From positions 1 to 33,012 of IMG/VR virus record IMGVR_UViG_3300043570_000623: a stretch of DNA of 33,012 bases; one strand, written 5' to 3'. This DNA is from a virus. The notes beneath the pieces were generated by a model that saw only the letters and a list, made by a program, of their open reading frames with translations, was not told where the DNA came from and ran no database searches. Made by a program: the position numbers and the translations under genes. Of the stretch, positions 6,398-12,528 are shown one piece after another (the stretch's first letter is position 1; each line of letters begins with the position of its first letter).

Positions 6398-6714
6398 CAC
6401 TTCACCTGCAGTTCAGTCATCATCTGAATGATCTTGTCAACCACAGTCTCTTGGGTGTCTTCTTCTGTTGAGTATGCAGCCACGTCACCTTCACCGTCTC
6501 CCCAACAGAAGTCCTGCAGATGTCCCCGTGCCTGTGTCCAGTTCGGACCATCGAACCAGCCCGGACCAACCATGAACGGTGGAACCCACTCATCATCCAA
6601 TGTTCCAACATAAATGGTGGCGCATCCTCCACCGGTCTGCTCCACATATGCAGTCACTCCGGTGCGCTCGATGATCTGAGCGGTGATCCAATCCATGTCC
6701 AAGTCTTCAGTCAT
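6397..6714 (-). CDS. Hypothetical acidic protein, 105 aa
   Basis: A strongly acidic, Trp-rich protein of unknown function (for example the PGWFDGPNW and FCWGDGEGD segments). The start at 6714 is supported by CAGGAGA seven bases upstream inside a 47-nt leader that recurs before the gene at 7022-7336. The acidic composition recalls DNA-mimic anti-restriction or anti-repressor proteins, but that is only a compositional hint. The C-terminus forms a helix ending at the ATG of the next gene. Confidence 0.75.
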   Translation of the reverse strand: MTEDLDMDWITAQIIERTGVTAYVEQTGGGCATIYVGTLDDEWVPPFMVGPGWFDGPNWTQARGHLQDFCWGDGEGDVAAYSTEEDTQETVVDKIIQMMTELQVK

Positions 6715-6761
6715 TGCGTTGTCTCCTGTTGTTGAGTTGTTGAGTGGTTGAGTTTCTGAGT
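6715..6761 (-). repeat. Start-associated leader, copy 1
   Basis: This 47-nt gap between genes shares its gene-proximal ~30 bases (minus strand, ending CAGGAGACAACGCA before the ATG) with the 47-nt gap at 7337-7383. It contains the ribosome-binding site AGGAGA and upstream CAACAA-type repeats. It resembles the start-associated sequences described in some actinophages in placement, though not in sequence. Confidence 0.7.
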
Positions 6762-7025
6762 TCACTTGAAGTCTCCCCATGTTCCTGACCAGATGACACG
6801 TCCCTTTGCGTTGGGGTCTGCAGGCCAAAGTTCATCGCGCTTCTGTTCCCACGTTGTCTTGGGATCCACCTCATTGATGATGAACATTGACACCCGCTCA
6901 TCCTGATCACGTTCACGCTTTCCGAATCGTTCACACGCTGCAAAGGTTTCCAACCAATATCCGATTGGTGTCATGTCAGAGTCATAGGTGACTGCACAGA
7001 ACTTCTGTTCCTGTGTGGTGTTCAT
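6762..7025 (-). CDS. Hypothetical protein, 87 aa
   Basis: The protein has a single aromatic-rich domain: CAVTYDSD near the start, then a WLETF helix with Cys32, a charged KRERDQDER segment and a Trp-rich C-terminus ending WSGTWGDFK. I do not recognise the family. The ATG at 7025 overlaps the upstream stop by 4 nt; the stop is followed by the repeated 47-nt leader. It belongs to the leftward operon that begins at the 7680-7707 promoter-like site. Confidence 0.75.
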   Translation of the reverse strand: MNTTQEQKFCAVTYDSDMTPIGYWLETFAACERFGKRERDQDERVSMFIINEVDPKTTWEQKRDELWPADPNAKGRVIWSGTWGDFK

Positions 7026-7336
7026 GCATTCACCTTCAGTTCTGATTGCAGCCACTCGATGACCTGATTCATTGCGTCACCGTCAACAGTCCATGACGGG
7101 ATGCCTGAATCAAGATCCAGTCCAGAGTGAGGATCACGATTGAAGAGGGTGTCTGCGTAGTAGGTGGAAACGAACTGACCCAAAGGTGTGTGGTCATAGC
7201 GGGTGTCATAGAACTCAATCATGGGAGTGTCTTCATCGTGAATGAGTGAGTTGGTGCGTCCCCAACTGTCACCCTTGCGGATGATGTGGACATTGAATGA
7301 CAGTCCGTTGTAGTTGGTGACCTTGAGTGTGTTCAT
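7022..7336 (-). CDS. Conserved actinophage hypothetical protein, 104 aa
   Basis: This resembles a small family I recall from actinobacteria and their phages, of unknown function: NYNGLSFNVHIIRKGD near the N-terminus, then HDEDTPMIEFYD, then TPLGQFVSTYYADTL, then GIPSWTVDGDAMNQV. It looks like one compact alpha/beta domain. I chose the ATG at 7336 because CAGGAGA lies seven bases upstream in the repeated leader. An ATG at 7387 that overlaps the upstream stop by 4 nt would add 17 Asn/Thr-rich residues that are probably untranslated leader. Confidence 0.8.
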   Translation of the reverse strand: MNTLKVTNYNGLSFNVHIIRKGDSWGRTNSLIHDEDTPMIEFYDTRYDHTPLGQFVSTYYADTLFNRDPHSGLDLDSGIPSWTVDGDAMNQVIEWLQSELKVNA

Positions 7337-7383
7337 TGCGTTGTCTCCTGTTGTTGAGTTGTTGGTTGGTTGAGTTGTCGTGT
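7337..7383 (-). repeat. Start-associated leader, copy 2
   Basis: The second copy of the 47-nt intergenic leader seen at 6715-6761 has identical length, the same ribosome-binding block and the same CAACAACTC-type upstream bases. The two downstream genes are otherwise unrelated, so the leader rather than the gene is what was duplicated or conserved. Confidence 0.7.
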
Positions 7384-7629
7384 TCATGAGTTGCTGCTGT
7401 GGTGGGTCACAATGCTGTTGATTTCACGGATGCACTTCTTGCAAACGTCCATGTCTTCAATGGTGGTTGCAATATCGTTGATCTCAACAGTCATTGATGA
7501 GGTGATGTTGGCGCGTCCGGTGTTCCATCCACCATCAATGGCACAGGAGGGGCGGTTTTGATAGAGACGGTGAACCTTGGTCCCGGTCTTTGTGGTGCCA
7601 ATCTCAATGGTGGTGGTGGTGGTGTTCAT
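7384..7629 (-). CDS. Hypothetical protein, 81 aa (first gene of leftward operon)
   Basis: The first gene after the promoter-like element. It opens with a Thr-rich stretch and a TKTGTKVHRLY strand, followed by a Gly/Asn-rich turn. A C-terminal helix contains CKKC (about residues 63-66), possibly half of a metal site. The ATG at 7629 follows AGGAGA by six bases. I do not recognise the family. Being promoter-proximal, it is expected to be among the earliest and most strongly expressed proteins of this operon. Confidence 0.75.
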   Translation of the reverse strand: MNTTTTTIEIGTTKTGTKVHRLYQNRPSCAIDGGWNTGRANITSSMTVEINDIATTIEDMDVCKKCIREINSIVTHHSSNS

Positions 7630-7651
7630 GGTTGCTCTCCTGCTTTGTTCG

Positions 7652-7670
7652 GGGGAACCCTGCGTTCCCC
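7652..7670. promoter_or_regulatory. 7-bp inverted repeat at expected transcript start
   Basis: GGGGAAC at 7652-7658 pairs with GTTCCCC at 7664-7670 around a 5-nt loop. It lies just downstream of the -10-like box on the minus strand, where a repressor site or a 5'-UTR hairpin would act. A second symmetric element (two GGATCC copies three bases apart) sits just upstream of the -35-like box at about 7709-7723. Confidence 0.45.
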
Positions 7671-7679
7671 ACACACACC

Positions 7680-7707
7680 ACTATACACACAGAACCCACA
7701 TCTGCAA
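7680..7707 (-). promoter_or_regulatory. Sigma70-like promoter for the leftward small-gene operon
   Basis: On the minus strand TTGCAG (7707-7702) is followed after 16 bases by TATAGT (7685-7680), close to the TTGACA/TATAAT consensus. The first start codon downstream is the ATG at 7629, and the late-operon hairpin terminator lies just upstream at 7747-7790. Position and match make this the best promoter candidate in the window. Confidence 0.55.
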
Positions 7708-7746
7708 CGGATCCCCCGGATCCCTATCCCAGAGCCACAAAACGCA

Positions 7747-7790
7747 GAAGACCCCACACCTCAACCAATCACGGGAGGTGTGGGGTCTTC
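7747..7790 (-). terminator. Strong hairpin terminator after the virion/lysis operon
   Basis: A perfect 16-bp inverted repeat: 7747-7762 (GAAGACCCCACACCTC) pairs with 7775-7790 around a 12-nt loop. On the minus strand it is followed by TGCGTTTTG, a short U-rich run. It lies 100 bases after the last late gene stops at 7890 and before the next operon's promoter. A weaker long-range repeat (CCGGCTCA at 7796-7803 with 7876-7883) precedes it. Confidence 0.75.
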
Positions 7791-7889
7791 GCAGACCGGC
7801 TCAGTTGTATGTGTGAATGGACCCCATGTGAAGGGTCTTCATTCCTAATCAGAGGAGCAGGGGAGCCTCTGTGATTGAGCCGGAGAAAC

Positions 7890-8477
7890 TCACCAAGGAT
7901 TCACCAGAACAGGAGTGACCGTGGCAATGACAGACGGAACAGCAGGACGCACCGGTGCAGTCCTAGTTCCCAACGCGTACAGAGAAACCGTCCCAGAATC
8001 ATGGGACCACATGAGCTGGACATACTCATTGACTGTGGTGGTACGGATGACCCAATTCCACGCGGCCACTTCCTCTGCACCGTTCCCCTGAACTCTGACA
8101 TCAGTTGCAGAGTTCGCTACAGGAGAACCATTCTGAGCCAACCAAATTGACACGTCAGAACTTCCACCGGAACTCTTCAAAATCTGTGCAGAGAACTGCA
8201 CATTCCAGATCCCCGGACTTGCAATCACAATGTGACTGGAGTTCTCGACAGACACACCAACAGAAATGTCTGTGGTGTTCAACGTCATTGCAGCAGCAGA
8301 ATCTGAAGCAACACTCTGAGTCTGAGTGGAAGAGAACGCACCGCAATATGACAGAGACCCTGCAGGACCAGCGACACCAGCAGCAATGACATTGGATGAA
8401 CCCTGCTGCAACACCACAGTCCGGTCATCAGACTTCAACTGCACAGCATCCAGGCGCAACGTCACGTCAACACTCAC
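7890..8477 (-). CDS. Virion surface/fibre-like protein with jelly-roll-type domain
   Basis: A 195-aa protein. Residues from about 70 onward match a beta-sandwich domain widespread in phage fibres and head decoration proteins. Its landmarks are GIWNVQFSAQ, then SIWLAQNGSPV, then AAWNWV, then VQLMWSHDSG, and a final proline-rich V-P-S-V-I-A-T-V-T strand. It probably sits at the tail tip or capsid surface and contacts the host. I chose the GTG at 8477, which overlaps the upstream stop by 4 nt; a longer frame starts inside the previous gene. It is the last gene before the 7747-7790 terminator. Confidence 0.8.
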   Translation of the reverse strand: MSVDVTLRLDAVQLKSDDRTVVLQQGSSNVIAAGVAGPAGSLSYCGAFSSTQTQSVASDSAAAMTLNTTDISVGVSVENSSHIVIASPGIWNVQFSAQILKSSGGSSDVSIWLAQNGSPVANSATDVRVQGNGAEEVAAWNWVIRTTTVNEYVQLMWSHDSGTVSLYALGTRTAPVRPAVPSVIATVTPVLVNPW

Positions 8478-8812
8478 CGTGTCACATCCTGCACAATGAA
8501 CACCTGACCACCCATCAAAGTGGTCACGGTTCCTGAGCTGATTTCCTGACAATCCCACACAGCAGTCTGAGGTGACAGAGCAGCGGTGGTTGCAGTTCCA
8601 AGGGTGCAGGCAAACGTTCCTGCAGTCCCGTTGGTGACGGTGCAGGTGAAGGTTGCAAGAACAGCCGTGGACGCAGCGGTGTCACGGATCTGAGCCTGAT
8701 AGGTCCGGCCCGTGATATCGATTGCAGCACCCGCTGCAGTTTGCATTGCGACGCTGACAGTCTCTGTGTCCCCGGTGCGGATAGTGAGTGGAAGATTGGC
8801 TGGTGAACCCAT
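8474..8812 (-). CDS. Small beta-sandwich virion protein (BppU N-terminal-like)
   Basis: A 112-aa all-beta protein, rich in Thr and Ala. It has the pattern LTIRTGDTETVSV, then DITGRTYQAQIRD, a central VTNGTAGTF strand, and WDCQEISSG..TTLMGGQVFIV near the end. This is the layout of baseplate upper protein N-terminal or Ig-like adaptors in phages. It probably links the neighbouring fibre-like protein to the virion. The ATG at 8812 shares its A with the holin stop; GTG at 8815 is an alternative. Confidence 0.75.
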   Translation of the reverse strand: MGSPANLPLTIRTGDTETVSVAMQTAAGAAIDITGRTYQAQIRDTAASTAVLATFTCTVTNGTAGTFACTLGTATTAALSPQTAVWDCQEISSGTVTTLMGGQVFIVQDVTR

Positions 8813-9078
8813 CACAAACCTTCAGGTTTGGTTGAGTTGTCGATCCTCTTCGGGATCTCTGCAATGGTCAGAGACGTTGAACCCTTGTCACCAACATTCA
8901 CACCAGCAACAGAGGTCAGGACAGACAGTCCCGCTGCAACAGCAGACGTTGCAACCAGCGTCTGCCAGTCAGCAGACATCCAATCAAACTGAGATGCACC
9001 TGCTACTGCAACCAGCGTCTGACAGAACGTACGAATTGCACGCTCGATTGCGGACTTCCAAAATGTTTGAGTGAACAT
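8812..9078 (-). CDS. Holin, r1t-type
   Basis: An 88-aa protein with the r1t-holin layout: a short N-terminal amphipathic segment, a first membrane helix (about residues 14-32, ERAIRTF..TLVAVAGA), a short loop with Trp, a second membrane helix (about 42-60, TLVATSAVAAGLSVLTSV) and a polar tail containing GSTSL. It would form the pore or lesion that times lysis and lets the endolysin reach the wall. The ATG at 9078 overlaps the acidic microgene stop by one base; TTG at 9090 is an alternative. It is unusually far (1.7 kb) from the endolysin gene. Confidence 0.88.
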   Translation of the reverse strand: MFTQTFWKSAIERAIRTFCQTLVAVAGASQFDWMSADWQTLVATSAVAAGLSVLTSVAGVNVGDKGSTSLTIAEIPKRIDNSTKPEGL

Positions 9079-9212
9079 CACACGTTCCAATCTTTCTTTG
9101 GGTATGGCTGGGTGTCTGGGAACTCTTCGTCACCGTTCGGATCCCACGGTTCATCCTGTGGGTCTTCAACGTCAGGTGCAGGAATCAGGTCAGGTTCAAT
9201 GGTGATGGTCAT
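9078..9212 (-). CDS. 44-aa acidic microprotein
   Basis: A small, Pro/Asp/Glu-rich peptide, probably disordered, with a basic end containing YPKKDW. It is supported by a 4-nt ATGA overlap with the upstream gene and a one-base overlap with the holin ATG. I recognise no family. Coupling to the holin suggests it might tune holin translation or activity, but this is only positional inference. Confidence 0.65.
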   Translation of the reverse strand: MTITIEPDLIPAPDVEDPQDEPWDPNGDEEFPDTQPYPKKDWNV

Positions 9213-9613
9213 TCCTCATCCTCCCAATCCTCTTCCAGTTCCTCTTCTTCGAGTTCTTCCCACTCTTCAACTTCATATTCAACGGGATGATTCAAGACTT
9301 GCCACAGACCATCCAGATACCCGGACGCATCAATGATCGAGTCTTCAACCATCTGAGGTTCTTCATATGCCATTCCGGTGTGGAGAGCATGGGCGACACG
9401 GGACAACTTCATTGAAACCATGAACAACAGCGCATACGCCGCGTCCATCTGCACGGGTTCATAATCGCAGAGAGCTGAGAACACAGATGACACGCGCGCG
9501 TAGTCCTCTGCAAACGGTCCATACGATTGATTACGGTCACCATGGGTGAGCGCAAACGCGTTCAGCAGGGTGGATCCGTACTCATCCTCAACTGTCAGTT
9601 CTGATTCTTCCAT
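9209..9613 (-). CDS. DUF6378-like protein with acidic tail
   Basis: A 134-aa protein. Its core matches my memory of DUF6378, a phage family of unknown function. The core reads THGDRNQSYG (residues 24-33), then F..DYARV, then ALLFMVSMKLSRVAH (61-75), then ED.IIDASGYL. The last ~25 residues are almost entirely Glu, Asp and Trp, an acidic tail that could bind basic proteins. The ATG at 9613 follows AGGGGAA. It lies between the metallophosphoesterase and the holin, outside the expected place for a virion gene. Confidence 0.8.
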   Translation of the reverse strand: MEESELTVEDEYGSTLLNAFALTHGDRNQSYGPFAEDYARVSSVFSALCDYEPVQMDAAYALLFMVSMKLSRVAHALHTGMAYEEPQMVEDSIIDASGYLDGLWQVLNHPVEYEVEEWEELEEEELEEDWEDEE

Positions 9614-9628
9614 GACGCTTCCCCTGCG

Positions 9629-10441
9629 CTAGTAACGGTGAGCGGTGAACTTGCTCAATGATGTTCCTTCATAACGTCTGCACAGATAATCCATGGAGAC
9701 GAACATTGGACAGTAGGAACCCTCTTGGACTTCATGCTTCACGATGATTCCGCGCCAATGATGATTTCCCTGAGGTCCTAGATAGTCCTCATGGTGCAGA
9801 TAGCAAGATCCAGCAACCAGTCCGTGTTGGCTCTTATCGCCCACAAACCTGATTGCATAATCCAATGTCTGTTGGTGACCCATTGTGAATGAGTGACCAA
9901 TCTTGGAGAGACGTAGAGAGGCTGCACCACCCAACGGTCTTCCCGTCATAGGTGCAATCCAATAGTGCGCGTAGCCCACACCATCAATCCAGGCGGGTTG
10001 CAGAAACGGATGGACAGTCCAACCGTGGTCTGCATAGTTCAGGTCATCAAGTGAAATGATTCCGTCCAGATGTGCAGCGTCTGCATCAATGGCCCGTTGG
10101 ATGCGGTGTTCATGGTTTCCGTGCAGGATGTGCAGTTCAGGTTTGAACTGTCGCTTCTGCTTCTTCTTCTGTTCCCGGTTGTGCTTATCCATTGCAGAGT
10201 TCAGAACATCAAAGGCTGCGTTGGCTGACTCGATGTCATCCCGATATCGCCGGCCTTCATACTGACGTTTCCCAACATCGAAACTTGAGAGGCTTGGCAT
10301 ATCTGCGTGGTCCCCAAGATGCACAACTACGTCTGGTTTCTTGTCCACAATGTATTGACCAATCCAATGGAGATGGTCAACGGGGACACCAGCCTTGGCC
10401 TGTGTGTCAGGGATGACAAGGTGTGTTCTGACTTCAGTCAT
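9629..10441 (-). CDS. Calcineurin-like metallophosphoesterase
   Basis: A 270-aa two-metal phosphoesterase. Motifs: PDTQ (Asp12; Gln replaces the usual His), GDH (Asp44-His45), GNHEHR (Asn109, His110) and a later GHQQ histidine segment. It would hydrolyse a phosphoester in nucleotides, nucleic acid or a phosphoprotein; the substrate is unknown. Phage relatives are often called phosphoesterase or DNA-repair-exonuclease-like. The ATG at 10441 is the first ATG; TTG at 10465, three bases after the upstream stop, is possible. It lies inside the lysis region between the DUF2746-like protein and the holin, which is unusual. Confidence 0.85.
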   Translation of the reverse strand: MTEVRTHLVIPDTQAKAGVPVDHLHWIGQYIVDKKPDVVVHLGDHADMPSLSSFDVGKRQYEGRRYRDDIESANAAFDVLNSAMDKHNREQKKKQKRQFKPELHILHGNHEHRIQRAIDADAAHLDGIISLDDLNYADHGWTVHPFLQPAWIDGVGYAHYWIAPMTGRPLGGAASLRLSKIGHSFTMGHQQTLDYAIRFVGDKSQHGLVAGSCYLHHEDYLGPQGNHHWRGIIVKHEVQEGSYCPMFVSMDYLCRRYEGTSLSKFTAHRY

Positions 10442-10468
10442 ATGTGGCCCATCTGTAGGGGACAAGGA

Positions 10469-10792
10469 CTACCAGCGACGCTTCCCACGGTGATGCACAT
10501 TCTCATGACGGTCAAGACGGTCAGTCATCTGGTCAACCTTCTTGTCCACATGATTCACGGAAGTGTGCAGGTCAAGAAGTCTGTCACGCACATCTGTGAC
10601 AAGTGCGCGTCCTTCTGCGTGCTGCTGGGTGTTCTCTGTGCGGAGCCTCACCAACTGCACAACAGCGGTGGTGACAACCCCTAGAACAATGGAGACTGCA
10701 GAGACGATTGCAATCCACTCTGCAGCACCCCAACCCGGTGAGTCAGCAACCTGTGTGGTGACTTGTGCAATCACGACACCAGAACCTGCCAT
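10469..10792 (-). CDS. DUF2746-like membrane protein
   Basis: A 107-aa protein with one N-terminal membrane helix (about residues 22-48) and a long cytoplasmic coiled coil containing TENTQQHAEGRAL and repeated D-x-x-D-x-x-V segments. The layout matches DUF2746, a family common next to actinophage lysis genes. It may be a second holin-like or holin-regulating protein, but direct evidence is lacking. The ATG at 10792 lies 22 nt inside the end of the endolysin gene, so it is probably coupled to it. Confidence 0.8.
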   Translation of the reverse strand: MAGSGVVIAQVTTQVADSPGWGAAEWIAIVSAVSIVLGVVTTAVVQLVRLRTENTQQHAEGRALVTDVRDRLLDLHTSVNHVDKKVDQMTDRLDRHENVHHRGKRRW

Positions 10793-11829
10793 GTATCGGG
10801 ACCAACGATCCCGTCCACCATCAGACCATGGTCAGACTGACACCTGCGGGTTGCAGCGTCCGTCTTGGGTCCAAAGATTCCGTCTGACTCGAGTTCATAC
10901 CCATTCACATTGAGCAGACCCTGAGCAATTGCAACATCATGACCGGTTGAACCAATGCGGAGAATCTGCGCGCGCGCATGATCCAATGCTTCCAACCAAG
11001 GATTGCTGGGAGCCACAGCGGGAAGGTTGTTCAGGAACACAAACAGGTCATGAGTTGCACCTTCAGTCTGTGGACCCCACACCCCATCAGCAGAGAGGTT
11101 CAGGTTTGACTGCCAGATACGAACTGCAGCCTCAGTCTGTGGACCGTAGATACCGTCCTGAGTGACACCAACAATCTTCTGAATGCCACGCACCTTGTCT
11201 CCGGTGGAACCCGGACCCCACACGGAACCTTCAGGGTTGGGTGTGGGTGGAACAGGGGTGGGAGGAACAGCGGGTTGTTCCCCGCTGTGACGCTCGATGG
11301 CCTGCAGCAACATTGAATCGAAGATCCAACGATCCTGTCTGCGTGACCATGCGTCTGAACGGTCAGCAGGCTGCACATCCCCATGATGAGCTAGACCGGG
11401 ACGGATCTTCACATCGTCACCAATGAACTCTGACGCTTCCGCAACATTGATTCCGTTCCGATTCCAGAACGCAACAATCTCTGCACCCATCCGGTCAATC
11501 TCAGCATGAGTCCGTGGATCATCAGGGTTCAGGTCAGCGGAGACTGCAGCAATAGCAATCATCCAACATGACGAATTGAATCCAGGCTGAGCGACACCAA
11601 ACGCTGTGAACTCATCAGGCATGAGCGCAACACTTGAATTGGTGTCCACCACCATGTGATAGGAACCCGGATCAGAGCGACGCGCAATGAACGCTGCTGT
11701 GTTCTCTGCTGCAGTATCTCCACCAGCACCCTCTGTGGTGTGAATGACAACACCACCAGACAGACCGTTGTTCCTCGATGGGTAGAACTGTGGTGAAGCG
11801 GGCGGATTGTCTAACAGGTAGAACGACAT
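10771..11829 (-). CDS. Endolysin: N-acetylmuramoyl-L-alanine amidase with two peptidoglycan-binding domains
   Basis: A 352-aa cell-wall hydrolase. The N-terminal part (about 1-175) is an Amidase_2 domain: VVIHTTEG with zinc ligand His30, a second motif with His58, and AHHGD with His148/149 before SDAW. It cleaves the bond between muramic acid and the peptide stem. Two PG_binding_1 repeats follow (about 203-265 and 288-352, each with G..G..V..IQ..L and DGI.GP.T). A Pro/Thr-rich linker joins them near residue 190. No signal peptide is visible, so release depends on the holin. Confidence 0.93.
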   Translation of the reverse strand: MSFYLLDNPPASPQFYPSRNNGLSGGVVIHTTEGAGGDTAAENTAAFIARRSDPGSYHMVVDTNSSVALMPDEFTAFGVAQPGFNSSCWMIAIAAVSADLNPDDPRTHAEIDRMGAEIVAFWNRNGINVAEASEFIGDDVKIRPGLAHHGDVQPADRSDAWSRRQDRWIFDSMLLQAIERHSGEQPAVPPTPVPPTPNPEGSVWGPGSTGDKVRGIQKIVGVTQDGIYGPQTEAAVRIWQSNLNLSADGVWGPQTEGATHDLFVFLNNLPAVAPSNPWLEALDHARAQILRIGSTGHDVAIAQGLLNVNGYELESDGIFGPKTDAATRRCQSDHGLMVDGIVGPDTWQVLVS

Positions 11830-11874
11830 TTCAGGAACTCGATTCTCAGAAGGAACAATGGAAAGTGAGGACGG

Positions 11875-12513
11875 TTACGCCGGCGCTCCGGATGGGCCAA
11901 TGTCTTCGACGGCGATGAAGATGGGTGTAGTTGCTGATGCGCCAAAGGTGTGTGTTCCAGCACCAACGATGGCGTTGTTGTAAAGATTGCAGCCCAGCGA
12001 AGCGTTTGTCGCTGCCGCTGTGTAATAGGCAACAACACTTCCGCCGAAACCTGCAAAGTTTGCAATAGTGGCAGTAGCGCGTGTTGCAGCGATAACAGTT
12101 CCACCAACCACAATCGACAGTTCAGCGACGTCGTTCACAACTGTGGATGAAAAGTTTTGGATTTGAGCGTGGATTCGATAGCGGCGACGGTTCACAACAC
12201 TGATTGTGCTACCTGCGAGAATGTTGCCGTTTTTTACGCTGACCCCGGATGTTGTTTGTGTGTATTGAATGAATCCCCACGGGGCATTCCAGCCCGGACC
12301 CTTGCGCCATCCGCTTCCGTTGTAGACGTAAAAACCCTCGGAGGAATCGTTGCTTCCAACGTATGCAACCATGCCATCAACCGGTGAAGTGATTGCAGCA
12401 TCACGCGCGGTGGTGCTTGCAAAATACATGACTGACTGTGTCATCAGATAGTTCTGCACATTGGATGACGTGAGAACTTCTGATGTTGCGAATGTGCGAA
12501 AACCGGAACCCAT
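11875..12513 (-). CDS. Minor tail / receptor-binding-like protein
   Basis: A 212-aa protein. The N-terminal part (about 1-75) shows the actinophage tail-fibre pattern: GFRTFATSEVLTSSNVQNYL, then VMYFAS..ARDAAI, then DGMVAYVGSND and a YNGSGW segment. This domain usually attaches a fibre to the tail tip. The C-terminal part is a Ser/Thr/Ala-rich beta domain likely to meet the host surface. The position between the LamG minor tail protein and the endolysin fits a host-recognition role. Confidence 0.82.
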   Translation of the reverse strand: MGSGFRTFATSEVLTSSNVQNYLMTQSVMYFASTTARDAAITSPVDGMVAYVGSNDSSEGFYVYNGSGWRKGPGWNAPWGFIQYTQTTSGVSVKNGNILAGSTISVVNRRRYRIHAQIQNFSSTVVNDVAELSIVVGGTVIAATRATATIANFAGFGGSVVAYYTAAATNASLGCNLYNNAIVGAGTHTFGASATTPIFIAVEDIGPSGAPA

Positions 12514-12528
12514 AAGGTTTCCCCTTTG

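Noticed and set aside
7796-7883. Possible small RNA or long stem between CCGGCTCA copies 72 bases apart
   Set aside because: Only 8 pairs hold it together and no promoter or terminator of its own is visible; noted only as a weak feature.
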